Part shown: one piece after another, positions 54,723 through 64,000 of the stretch | How positions within the stretch are numbered: position 1 is the first letter of the stretch | Layout of the letters: each line of letters starts with the position of its first letter | Source of the DNA: Nematopogon swammerdamellus | Lineage: Eukaryota; Arthropoda; Insecta; Lepidoptera; Adelidae | Direction: 5' to 3' | NCBI GenBank assembly: GCA_946902875.1 | Contig: OX336339.1 | Span: 23,219,349-23,283,348 of the forward strand | Length of the DNA: 64,000 nt | The notes under the pieces: model-generated | Database searches by the model: none | What the model saw: the letters and a program-made list of their open reading frames with translations, nothing else | Told to the model about the DNA's origin: nothing | Translations under genes and position numbers: made by a program

Positions 54723-55019
54723 TTATGGAAACTGACACGTTTGGCTACATCATCTACAAAATTCGCGATGTCAGCCCATAACACCGGGTGAACTAAATGT
54801 CATTTTAGTGTTTCAACATGAACTATTTACACATTAGCTGCTTCCACAGACCATTCATTCAGTGTGGTGATACCAACCCGGGCGAATTAAACCCTACCAC
54901 CTAGTAAGTTGAGAAGGGAAGGGACCTACATACAGTTTTACGTGGAATCCGAACAACGATCAGCCCCCGACGATCGAACGGTCATCCATCCAAGTTCTGA
55001 CCGCGCCCAGGTGTGCAAC
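54723..55019 (-). mobile_element. SINE-C, 5'-truncated, inverted
   Basis: 'atggaaactgacacgtttgg' to 'ttctgaccgcgcccaggtgt'. It stops inside the 5S-like segment and lies directly against the RepA end. Confidence 0.7.
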
Positions 55020-55765
55020 AAATTATGGTTGGTTAAGTTAAAAGTTAAAATTTCCGTATGGATACAGAACCCTAAAAAAATAGTAATAAGACTACGAGAC
55101 AGTGCAGTGACGTCCACTGGACAATGTGACGGATCAATATTTTGTTATTATTTAAAGGAGGGTGAAAAAGAAGGGTCGGCTTCGGCACAGGGGTGACTGA
55201 ACTTGCAAAAAAATTATGCATGTTTTATAATTGTATGAATTAGTAGTTTCTCTCTCTCTCTATTCTTGTGGACATATAAATTAAGACATTTATGCCGTTC
55301 GCTCTGTGTCCGTATTTTTCTGTTTTTTTTTTGCTAATAGTTTTTATTTGTGTACTAATGTAAAAATTAAACTAAAATTAAGAGAAATGATAAAACTAAA
55401 CTAAAATAACTTATAAACTAAACCTAAAAAATAAATAAATAAATAAAAATTAAAACTACCTATAAATAATATATTTCATTAAAATTTGACAGAGTCGCTG
55501 CACCGGTGCAAGTGTCAAGTACGCACGCCGCGTTACACCTCTGAATCTCAATGGCGATTCGCCGAACAAAGAAAGGTTTGGCAGAAAATTAGAGCTTTGA
55601 AGAAAGCTTTTTTCTGTTTAATATTAAAATGACAATAAAATTATAGTTAGTAGAATAAAATGTCAGTCGGACTGGTAGCTATATTCTTTTTAGGGTTCCG
55701 TTGCCAGCTATGCCACCCTATAGTCACTTCATATAACCTGAAATCTATTGAATGTATTCTACCTC
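55020..55765. other. AT-rich spacer
   Basis: A short (TC)n at 55249-55261 and RepA relics ('agggttccgttgccagctat' at 55693). No gene is supported. Confidence 0.4.
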
Positions 55766-55770
55766 AATCT

Positions 55771-56028
55771 TTAAAAAAAAAAAAACATTGCACCGACTTC
55801 AAAAAACAACAAGAACTTAAAAGTGTTAAATAATACTTTGATTCATATTCGGACCCTTGAGTTGAAGGCGGTACAAAAGCACAAAAGGGGTCCATCTATA
55901 TAAATTTTCAGGTGTGCTTTTGTACCACCTTCAACTCAAGAGTCCGAATATGAATAAAAATATTATTTAACACGTATAAGTTTAATTGTTTTTTTTAAGG
56001 CGGTACAATGTTTTTAAACAGTATTTTT
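55771..56028. mobile_element. Foldback element H
   Basis: The arms 'aaacattgcaccgacttcaa' and, inverted, 'aaggcggtacaatgttttta'. Centre 'ttcggacccttgagttgaag' and 'caaaaggggtccatctatat'. Same family as 20558 and 33995. Confidence 0.75.
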
Positions 56029-56029
56029 T

Positions 56030-56225
56030 TTTCTTTTTGCTTTATTTATTATTAATTGGCATATCCGGCATAATAACACACATTCTGTGAAAGTTTCAAC
56101 CGGCTACTTATTATGGTTCATAATATACATCAATCGGACGGACAGACGGACGGACAGACATACAGACAGACGGACGAGGTAAGCTTAGTAATATGCTTCC
56201 GTATGGATGCGGAACTCTAAACATG
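56030..56225 (-). repeat. RepA variant, inverted
   Basis: 'catatccggcataataacac', 'tctgtgaaagtttcaaccgg', a GGAC/AGAC tract and 'gcttccgtatggatgcggaa'. Confidence 0.6.
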
Positions 56226-56694
56226 TCTTAATTTCTTCTTCCAGTTTGATAATTTCAGTCGCAATTCGTAACCCCACACACGTCAACTAACACAGTCAAT
56301 AACACTATGTAGCTCCCTTCAGGTTCACTGATTATATGTGCATAATTTGCCGTTCAAATAAGACATAATGTAGTTACATAACAAATGGGACATGTACAAA
56401 TGCGCGTGCCTGCGAATGACAGATATTAAATTCACATCTGCGAAGAGAGGCCTCGCTCCGCTGCCTACAACAGCGGTCACCAAGCTATATATTACGGGGA
56501 CTGCGTATCGTGAGCCACATATCATTCTAGAACTTGGTTTAACCTTCTTTGGGTAATAATTATGTAATTGTACCTACTACTGGAGAAAGCTCATGTTTAT
56601 GAGTTAATTTACATATATGTAGGTAGACATTTATATATAGATTATTTTAGATACGTTTAGTTCTTTTAGATTACATTTTAGGTTTATTTCTTAC

Positions 56695-57065
56695 TAGCTT
56701 TTGCCCGTGGCTTCGCTAGCGTGTAATCCGTATTTGAAAAGAAGAAAGTGTCCGCTACAGTACCTTTATTTCGGCGAGCGGAACAATTCGGTTTGTATGA
56801 GAGCCACATCTTAGCGTAACCGGAACTGAATTTTATTTAGCCTATCCTGTGTCCCACATAGTTAAATGTGGTTGTACAAAGTTTAATCGAATTCGGATGA
56901 TCGGTTTAAGAGTTATGGTGGAACATACGTACATACAGAAAAGATTTCTAAAAATCGCCAATTTAGTTTTAGTATCATACATAGAGTCTACAAAATCAGT
57001 ATCTCATAAAACAAATTAACTTACTCCACGACCATCACTTACAGATTTATTATTAGTAGTATAGT
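56695..57065 (+). repeat. RepF copy, near complete
   Basis: 'tagcttttgcccgtggcttc', 'cttatttcggcg'-type text, 'cggaactgaattttatttag', 'ttaagagttatggtggaaca' and 'cttacagatttattattagt'. Confidence 0.75.
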
Positions 57066-57108
57066 ATTGATGATTGATGATTGATTGATGATGTGATGAT
57101 TGATGATT
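57063..57108. repeat. TGAT/TGATGATT microsatellite
   Basis: An irregular run of 'gatgattgatgattgattga'-type units directly after RepF. Confidence 0.75.
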
Positions 57109-57382
57109 TTTAAATAATTTTAAATAATATCAAACAAGTAAGTTAGTCAAACACACTCTTTTGTTCTTTGTCAGATTGTTCATAACCGTTCTGCGTGTAT
57201 TTTAATACAAAACTAGTAAGACTCACCACCCAAAGAGAGTTGATAAAAATACTAATTAACAGCTAAGTACATCCACTGAAATTCAGGAAACACTTTTGTC
57301 GAAAAACTCTGGAACTGTATAAGCGGGCCGTATTCTGAGAGTAATGTAGGCTGAGCTGAACCTTTAACCCGTTGACTGTGTA

Positions 57383-57446
57383 GCGGTCGATATCGACCGC
57401 TAAAGTACTATGTACCGTCATCTATGGAGCGGTCGATATCGACCGC
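57383..57446. promoter_or_regulatory. Pair of identical 18-bp palindromes
   Basis: GCGGTCGATATCGACCGC is its own reverse complement and occurs at 57383-57400 and 57429-57446, centres 46 bp apart. Each holds CGATA on both strands. Such sites often bind dimeric proteins; no factor can be named. Upstream 'tttaacccgttgactgtg' contains TTAA and might instead be a piggyBac-like end, but no partner end was found. Confidence 0.4.
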
Positions 57447-57615
57447 CGCGTTGTCAGCGAGCTCCAAACCGCTGCATCGGCCGAACAAAAGATATTTTTT
57501 CGTTCTATCTCACTTAGGAGTGTTTATTTGATAGACACAAAGTATAAAGTAGAATTATTTAGCTACACATCGGTACCACTAACTTGTTAAACAGCTCCTT
57601 AACAAAACAAAGAAA

Positions 57616-57811
57616 ATGGCGCAACAAGAAGTCAAATTACATAAGTCCAACTTCACAAACGCGACCACAACGAGACCAAAACGGCCTCCGACCGCAATCG
57701 AGGCACTCGAGCTGCAAGAAACGATAAAGCGTAAACAATCAAACCACTGCACTTATCATGTCTACCTCGCTCGAAACCGGGCGGACACGATAGTGCTGTA
57801 TCCGGCGGTAT
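57616..57811 (+). CDS. Possible first coding exon of an unknown gene
   Basis: The frame opens at ATG 57616 (context aaaATGg, good) with protein-like composition (MAQQEVKLHKSNF; RPPTAIEALELQETIKR; ARNRADTIVLYPA). 'cggcggtatgtt' at about 57806 could be a 5' splice site, which would end the exon there; read through, the frame stays open to 57885, into the Transib end. No domain was recognised. If real, the gene lost or had altered intron 1 when the 4.15-kb element inserted at 57857. It could also be a transposon remnant linked to the palindromes upstream. Confidence 0.28.
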
Positions 57812-58006
57812 GTTCAATTACAAATTTATTTATAAGTAAACCAGCTTTGGCCGGCGCACTATGGATCGAGAATCGGCCTCCATAGTATTAGGAGATTTTT
57901 TTCGCAAACTTCATTTTTTTGGAAAAACTGTTTTTGTTATATTTAGGGTTACATAAGATAATACTAAATATATAGTTGTAGTGATATCAGTCAAGTAGAT
58001 ATTTTA

Positions 58007-58216
58007 TTAAAAATACTTGAAGTTTTCAGTTGTATGGGACGGAGAATGTTTAGTCGATTTTTTCAAAAGTCTTTCGAGGTGTCGCAGATCTTTTAATACA
58101 TCATGAAGTAGACCACGAGTGTAATAAGACCACATAAAAACTGTAACCCAATTCGACCCGGTATAGAAAATATCTAAGTCCGAATTTATAAATTTTCGTC
58201 TATTTTCTTTATACAT
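58007..58216 (-). other. 69-codon frame in the left arm, identical to its mirror
   Basis: Reads outward toward the left end. All 210 bases equal those of 61649-61858 on the other strand, while surrounding arm sequence differs at about one base in 20. No domain was recognised (segments GLLHDVLKDLRHLERLLKKS). It may be chance openness in a recently homogenised tract. Confidence 0.3.
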
Positions 58217-58816
58217 TATTTATGGTTTAACTTTACAATTAATTACATTTTCTTGTGTTTTGTGATTGCCAAGTGTGTAAGATATACTAATTTGTACATT
58301 ATGTAACAACTGTACCTACCACTGTGGTCGAAAATACCCTCCAATATTTGTAGCGTTTTAAATGTTTATTTGGTATTCATAATTGATTTGAGGACACATT
58401 AAATAAACAAATATGTGAAGACGCGTAGCTTGACAGTACGTATGTATGTTAGGTTCAAATATATAAAGTATATATATATTTTTTTTATATTTTAAAATTT
58501 GCAATGTATGGGACGGAGAACATTATATTTATTTTGCCGGACTACAAAGATGTGTCAAACTCTTATTAGCAAAGTTGTGTAGCACAACATAAAAATAAAC
58601 ACACTCAGTAAAAAAAATGTTAGAAAGGTGCAGCCTTCCAAGTATAAACAGGTCAAAGTATAGCATTTTTTACCTTTTTTCTTTAACAGTAATTTTTGGT
58701 TACATTATGATTGTACAATTATTAAGCAGGTATGCAAATATGTGAGGCATATAATTCTATATCAGATATGTACACACCTTTCCGATTAACAGTGTAAAAA
58801 ATAGCAATATTTTTAT

Positions 58817-59080
58817 GATGATAGGAGACTAACGAAAGAAATTTATGAAGCAAATGTGAGTGGAAGAGTCGGGAAGGGTCGCCCTAGACGCACTTACCTG
58901 GACCAGATCGGGCATGTGCTCAAAAAGGGGCAAGTGCGTAGTACCCGTAACCGACGAGCATGCATGAAGAACATTATGGGAGTGGAAGAGGCGGCAGAGG
59001 TGTGTCAGGATCGTGGCACGTGGAGATCCGTGGTCTCTGCCTACCTCACCGGGAAACAGGCGTGACGCTATGTATGTATG
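58817..59080 (+). mobile_element. 5'-truncated LINE inserted in the left arm
   Basis: The insert lies between perfect 9-bp duplications TATTTTTAT (58808-58816, 59081-59089). The mirror arm lacks it. It encodes the last ~80 codons of a reverse-transcriptase-type protein ([31 protein letters not shown]) up to a stop at 59063-59065, followed by a (TATG)n 3' tail. The basic GRPRxxY and DRxxWR pattern is usual in the C-termini of RTE/jockey-like LINEs; the clade is not settled. It is younger than the element it sits in. Confidence 0.8.
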
Positions 59081-59693
59081 TATTTTTATTTAATAAAACT
59101 GAAAACATTATAGTACATTATTCGAAACTGTTAAGAACTAACAAAGTCTTAACAGTAACGTGATGTTGAACGTTTTTTTTACGGAAAAGAGGCTGTACAA
59201 AAAGAAATCGTGAACAGTTGCACTTTCTCAAGATGTTAAAAAATTTTCTATTCAAAATTATTCACCAAAATAAATACAAGGTTGAATAAAAACAGAACAA
59301 ATTAATAAACCGAACTTATAAATAAAAGATTCACCAAAATTAATTTTATAAAAAAATTGTTTTATATAAAATTCGAGCCGGTATAGAAAATGTGTAAGTC
59401 TGAATTTGTAGATTTTTGTTTTCTTTCCTTATAATTTACAATCTTAGAATAGAACATACATACAAGGCTTTGCAGCTCATTCATTATGACGACGCATTAG
59501 ATACTAATTATCATTCGGTAAGACGAAAACATTCCCACATCCCTGTTTGTGAAACCCCACTATATTTGTAAAAACCGGTAATTAGTGTCCTTTGGTCGCG
59601 AATTTAAGTTTATTATCTGTTCAACGCGCGTAAGTGACGGATCTCTCCTTTCGGCACGAGTTATCGCTGTTTTCAAATACTTTCCTTCCTGCA

Positions 59694-60467
59694 TTATTGT
59701 ATGCTGCAAAAACACGTGCTTCCACTTCCGTGACCTTGACACTTTCTTTCGGACGGTAACACTCGACCTTTTTTTTTGGAGCTGATAGTATAAGGGATAC
59801 AGTTCAACTCCTGCTTCAATTGCCGTTGCCCGTAGTTTGCAGTATTGCGATTTGGAGAGTTGCTGGGAACTGAAGAGGCTGAGGGCTTTCTCCGGCGAGT
59901 ATTGTGTTTTTTTTTTTTTACTTTAATGTATTCCTTTATTCTACCAAGCTCATCTGAATTTTCCAGAAGAAACTTAAGCACCTCAGCAACATCATATCTT
60001 TCCGTATTAATACCTTTACTCACCGCAGCGAATGCGAGCTCGTCGAAGTCATTTTCCGTACACAGATGTGCGGTTCTGCGCCTTTTTTGCTGGTAGTGAA
60101 GTTCGTGGAATTGTTTTCGAGGACTGAACTCTGGTTTAGGAGATGTTGAAGCTTCTGAATGCTGTTTCGCTGGTTCCGCTCCCTCATGTCTTGGTTCTTG
60201 AGGTATGTTTTGAACATATTCGGGCCACTTTATGTCTGACGTCAACCATGTTTCAAATTTTCATCTGAAGAAACTGAACGAATAATTTGTACTTTTCCAC
60301 TTTTTATACATATTAGACAAGTAGGTTTTACAAAAACACTTGAATTGATCACGGTTTTCATCAGATATATGAACGGAAAACTTGTCAAATAGTATGTTTG
60401 GGTCGGAGAGGCCTTGCTCGTTTTTTAAGAAAACAAAAAGGTTCAGATTTGATTTAAACTCTTTCAT
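59694..60467 (-). pseudogene. Truncated open frame in the Transib loop
   Basis: One phase runs from ATG 60467 to TAA 59694 (257 codons) broken only by TGA at 60261-60263. Start region MKEFKSNLNLFVFL; a Trp-rich patch KFETWL just after the TGA; then a basic segment (QKRRRTAHL), an acidic-helical one (NDFDELAFAAVSKGI, VLKFLLENSDELGRIKEYIK) and a Lys-rich tail (KVKKKKHNTRRRKPS). This layout resembles N-terminal regions of transposon proteins that I have seen in cnidarian and insect genomes, but I cannot place it firmly; an N-terminal piece of a Transib transposase is the natural guess. The frame ends exactly where the left arm begins, so the original C-terminus, with the catalytic core, is gone. 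Shadow frame: 59845-60096 plus. Confidence 0.5.
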
Positions 60468-60514
60468 TTTGTAAAATGTTAGAGTTCGAACCGAAAATGT
60501 ACCTAGTTTTCAAG

Positions 60515-62008
60515 TAATAATGCAGGAAGGAAAGTATTTGAAAACAGCGATAACTCGTTTCGAAAGGAGATATCCGTCCCTTACGCGCGTTGAACAAATA
60601 CTAAACTGAAATTTGCGACCAAAGGACACCACCTGATGTACTAAACCTTTTTTTACCAATATAGTGGGGTTTCACAAACAGGGATGTGGGAATGTTTTCG
60701 TCTTACCGAATGGTAATTAGTATCTAATGCGTCGTCATAATGAATGAGCTGCAAAGCCTTATATTTATGTTTTATTCTAAAACTGTAGATTATATTTAAA
60801 GGAAAGAAAACAAAAATCTACAAATTCGGTCTTACATATTTTCTATACCGGCTCAAATAATTTTTTTATAAAATTAATTTTGGTGAATAATTTTGAATAT
60901 AATTTTTTTTAACATCTTGAGAAAGTGCGTTCACAATTTTTTTTTGTACAGCCTCTTATCCGTCACGTTCAACATCACGTTACTGTTAAGACTTTGTTAG
61001 TTCTTAACAGTTTAGAATAATGTACTATAATGTTTTCAGTTTTATTAAATAAAAATATTGATATTTTTTTACACTGTTAATCGGAATGGTGTGTACATAT
61101 CTGATATAGAATTATATGCCTCACATATTGGCATACTTGCTTAATAATTGTACAATCATAATGTAACCAAAAATTACTGTTAAAGAAAAAAGGTAAAAAA
61201 TGCCATACTTTGACCTGTCGATACTCGGAAGGCTGCACCTTTCTAATTTTTTTTTACTGAGTGTGTTTATTTTTATGTTGTGCTACACAACCTTGCTAAT
61301 AAGAGTTTGACACATATTTGTAGTCCGGCAGAATAAATATAATGTACTCCGTCCCATGCATTGCAAATTTTAAAATATAAAAAATATATATTTATACTTT
61401 ATATATTTGAACCTAACATACATACGTACTGTCAAGCTACGCGTCTTCACATATTTGTTTATTTAATATGTCCTCAAATCAATTATGAATAACAAATAAA
61501 CATTTAAAACGCTACAAATATTGGAGGGTATTTTCGACCACAGTGGTAGGTATAGTTGTTACATAATGTACCAATTAGTATAACTTACACACTTGGCAAT
61601 CACAAAACATAAGAAAATGTAATTAATTGTAAAGTTAAACCATAAATAATGTATAAAGAAAATAGACGAAAATTTATAAATTCGGACTTAGATATTTTCT
61701 ATACCGGGTCGAATTGGGTTACAGTTTTTATGTGGTCTTATTACACTCGTGGTCTACTTCATGATGTATTAAAAGATCTGCGACACCTCGAAAGACTTTT
61801 GAAAAAATCGACTAAACATTCTCCGTCCCATACAACTGAAAACTTCAAGTATTTTTAATAAAATATCTACTTGACTGATATCACTACAACTATATATTTG
61901 GTATTATCTTATATAACACTAAATATAACAAAAACAGTTTTTAAAAAAAAATCAAGTTTGCGAAAAAAATCTCCTAATACTATGGAGGCCGTTTCTCGAT
62001 CCATAGTG
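60515..62008 (-). repeat. Right inverted arm of the Transib-like element
   Basis: 1,494 bp, free of insertions. It ends about 48 bp upstream of the loop frame's ATG, so it corresponds to the 5' flank of that frame plus the terminal repeat. Confidence 0.88.
61649..61858 (+). other. 69-codon frame in the right arm, mirror of 58007-58216
   Basis: Base-for-base identical to the left-arm frame, reading outward to the right end. An in-frame TAA lies two codons before the ATG. Function unknown. Confidence 0.3.
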
Positions 62009-62225
62009 CGGCGGCTTCGCTCGCATAGCCTATGTCCATCCTGAAGGTCCATTCTAAATATTGGTCAAAGAATTTTTTAAATCATGAGTATTTTCGGAGA
62101 TTACCTCCTACATCCAATCTTCGATACACACAAGTTTTACGTAAATTACATAGTTTCTAAAATAATGTCCGTGTCTGTCACTAAAATCGAGGCCGATGTT
62201 TACGTGAATGCTAAATTAAATAAAA

Positions 62226-62628
62226 GAAAAAACCGGCCAAGTGCGAGTCGAACTCGCGCACCGAGGGTTTCGTGTCGCCATGTCATGGCTAGCGTCACTC
62301 ACGCCATCTATGGCGTGTTATGAAATGCTTCATATTAGTTAAATGTCATGATTAGTTAAAATGCTTCATAATCTATTCGGTAGATGGCGCGCGCGCATAC
62401 ACTTTTTATTGTTTTCTTCTATGGTAACCACCGTGATTTTTTTACTTTTTCTTATTTTTATTATTTGTTGTTATATCGGCCATAATATGTATTATACTTA
62501 ATATGTAGTATGGAGACCCTCTTAATTTTTCACTTTAAATTTTTTTTTAAAACACATATTCTGTGAACATTTCAACGGGCTACCTGTTACGGTTCAAGAG
62601 ATACAGCCCTCGGACAGACAGACGGACC

Positions 62629-62660
<32 letters not shown>

Positions 62661-62706
62661 GCATAGGCTTAGTAATAGGGTCCCGTAACGGATACGGAAC
62701 CCTAAT
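62226..62706 (-). repeat. RepA copy, inverted, near full length
   Basis: 'aaccggccaagtgcgagtcg', 'gtcgccatgtcatggctagc', 'ttcaagagatacagccctcg', an AGAC tract at 62614-62659 and 'ccgtaacggatacggaaccc'. It includes an inserted or duplicated stretch at 62485-62550. Confidence 0.75.
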
Positions 62707-63280
62707 AAAAATTAAACATTGTTAGTCTTTTTAAGATCGCGATGTGTCAAGCCACTTTACTTGAGTTTTCGTAACTTAGCCTGTTGCTGGACACTGTACT
62801 AAGAGAGGCAGGGGCGGCTCATGTATCGTTAACAGAGAAAACGTGGCGAAAACAAAAATAGCCCCGGAGAAACCACCTGAGCGGCTGCTGGTCTTCATTG
62901 CGATTCCGGTGACGTTGGCTACAGGGCTGTCTGTCCGGTGCAGGCTATCTTTATAGTTCCTCTTTCATGGCCTTCCTTAGCTCTTAACGTTATTTAGTTT
63001 ATCTACAGTTTAGAGCATTAACTCAACTCAGTCGGGGAAGTTAGTGTTATTGAATTATAAACTTAAATTTAAGTACTTCGGTCTTTGTAGATATGCTCAC
63101 GGGACTTGCGGTGTTTTCAGGAACGATTGAATCTTTGCTTAAGACGTCGCTGTTCATATTATGGACTGTTGACATTGTGTTATCTTGGTATGCCTATGTT
63201 TATAATTAATTAAAACAGAATAGAATATATGAGAAACTCTTTATTACACAACTGAAAGAACATCAGTACTTACATGAAAA
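62707..63280. other. Unassigned spacer
   Basis: No gene, RNA gene or shared repeat was recognised. Confidence 0.4.
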
Positions 63281-63282
63281 GA

Positions 63283-63680
63283 AAAACAGTCAAGTGCGTG
63301 TCAAACTCGCGTGGATAGGGTTCCGTATCATTTGATTTTCCGTGACAACTTTAAGACTTTGCATTTTCGTGTAGGTTTCCTGTCAACTATAAGATAGGTC
63401 TTATATTCCCTTTTATTTTAAACTCAGTAGTTTTGAACATAGGGGTGGGGGGGTTGCTCGATTTTCATATATTTTCTTTAAATATTTTGAATCTTAAAAT
63501 TCTAAATTCGTTCATTTACGCTATCGGAATGATTAGGATATCAAACTCTATATACCTGTGTACCAAATTTCTACTTTTTTGGTTTAGTAGATTCGGAAAA
63601 AATAAGGTGTGACAGACAGACACAAGAGTAGTTCTATAAAGGTTCCGTTTTGTCCTCTTTTGAGGTACGGAGGCGGACCT
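63283..63680 (-). repeat. RepB copy, near full length
   Basis: 'agtcaagtgcgtgtcaaact', 'agggttccgtatcatttgat', 'tgtcaactataagataggtc', 'gtgtgacagacagacacaag' and 'ccgttttgtcctcttttgag'. It links several RepB pieces seen elsewhere into one order. Confidence 0.6.
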
Positions 63681-63794
63681 CAAAAGAAATATATTACAGT
63701 GGACAAAAGAAAATATAGGAGTGTGCAAAGAACCATTTATATTTAAAAGTTTTAATTATAATGGTTATAATTATAAGTAATTTTTTTATTAAAA

Positions 63795-63880
63795 GTGCGA
63801 CATGTGGCGCTGATACACCCATAAGGTGTCTAACGATGCCCATGAACATTCGGTGACACCGCAAGGCAAATTTGAGTCAT
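63795..63880 (+). repeat. RepN partial copy
   Basis: 'gcgacatgtggcgctgatac', 'acccataaggtgtctaacga' and 'ccatgaacattcggtgacac'. Confidence 0.6.
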
Positions 63881-64000
63881 GAGGAATACAATTATAAAGA
63901 AATAATTGCGGGAAGTACAAGTGAAATGAAAGGGAGGAGGAATATAATTTATATTCTGATTTGCAATATTTGGCGCACCTTCAACATAATTGGCTTTATT

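Larger units (their letters stand above)
57857..59698 (+). repeat. Left inverted arm of the Transib-like element
   Basis: Reverse complement of 60515-62008 apart from scattered mismatches, a 273-bp LINE insertion with its duplication and one short internal duplication. Confidence 0.88.
57852..62013. mobile_element. Transib-like element with ~1.5-kb inverted arms
   Basis: The element proper is 57857-62008. Both ends read CACTATGGATCGAGAA (right end with one change nearby) and a 5-bp CGGCG lies on each side (57852-57856, 62009-62013). A CACWATG start and GC-rich CGNCG-type 5-bp target duplication are signatures of Transib, the transposon superfamily related to RAG1. Left arm 57857-59698 and right arm 60515-62008 are reverse complements with about 5% mismatch. 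The 816-bp loop holds a truncated open frame. Arms this long are not normal for Transib, so the element looks like a head-to-head rearranged, non-autonomous derivative. The left arm also carries a LINE insertion and a ~75-bp extra stretch near 59271-59340. Confidence 0.75.

Noticed and set aside
57366..57400. piggyBac-like terminus beginning TTAACCCG
   Set aside because: No inverse partner end or second TTAA-bounded match was found in the window; kept only as an alternative for the palindromes.
57857..62008. CACTA (En/Spm) element, because the ends begin CACTA
   Set aside because: CACTA elements make 2-3 bp duplications; the 5-bp CGGCG and CACTATGG fit Transib better.

Overview
The window is non-coding, repeat-dominated nuclear DNA from an insect, almost certainly a moth or butterfly. 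The grounds are a BEL/Pao retrotransposon, a mariner copy, Transib-type termini, an internal SINE segment that resembles lepidopteran 5S rRNA, and many short interspersed families of the kind I associate with Lepidoptera (GTCT/GACA-bearing repeats, 'gcccgcggcttcgctcgcgt' ends). No host gene could be identified with confidence. The few possible exons are marked as weak. Family names such as RepA or SINE-C are local labels for this window only.

Layout. 1-2009: RepA copy, SINE-E tail, a GC-rich unassigned block and the first part of a RepD copy. 2010-8160: a complete BEL/Pao LTR retrotransposon on the minus strand with identical 211-bp LTRs, a 5-bp target duplication (CCCCG) and an uninterrupted gag-pol frame, inserted into the RepD copy that resumes at 8161. 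8200-15860: RepF, SINE-C, RepD and RepB pieces, a TA-flanked MITE, and little else. 15861-16793: an internally deleted mariner. 17000-24650: RepA variants, foldback H, SINE-E, RepD. 24645-25925: a tandem-plus-inverted array of a ~67-bp unit between inverted RepF ends. 26206-26623: a very long pure hexanucleotide tract, then a four-unit tandem repeat. 29765-30352: a broken LINE C-terminal fragment. 31657-31929: another TA-flanked MITE. 32842-33065: two pure poly-G runs. 33400-57110: a mixture of RepA/C/D/E/F/J/N copies and long hairpin (foldback) elements, separated by single-copy islands that may be regulatory DNA. 57383-57446: two identical perfect palindromes ahead of a possible coding exon. 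57857-62008: a 4.15-kb element with two ~1.5-kb inverted arms, CACTATGG termini and a CGGCG target duplication, which I interpret as a Transib (RAG1-superfamily) derivative; its 0.8-kb loop holds a truncated open frame, and a 5'-truncated LINE sits in one arm. 62226-64000: RepA, RepB and RepN copies.

How it fits together. This is a landscape of nested insertions rather than a pathway. The intact BEL/Pao element is the only part that looks able to move on its own. The SINEs carry pol III-type internal promoters and would depend on a LINE supplied elsewhere. The MITEs, foldbacks and mariner are non-autonomous. The main points of interest are the Transib-like giant inverted repeat, the tRNA/5S chimeric SINE and the number of independent hairpin-forming families, which could be dsRNA sources if transcribed.
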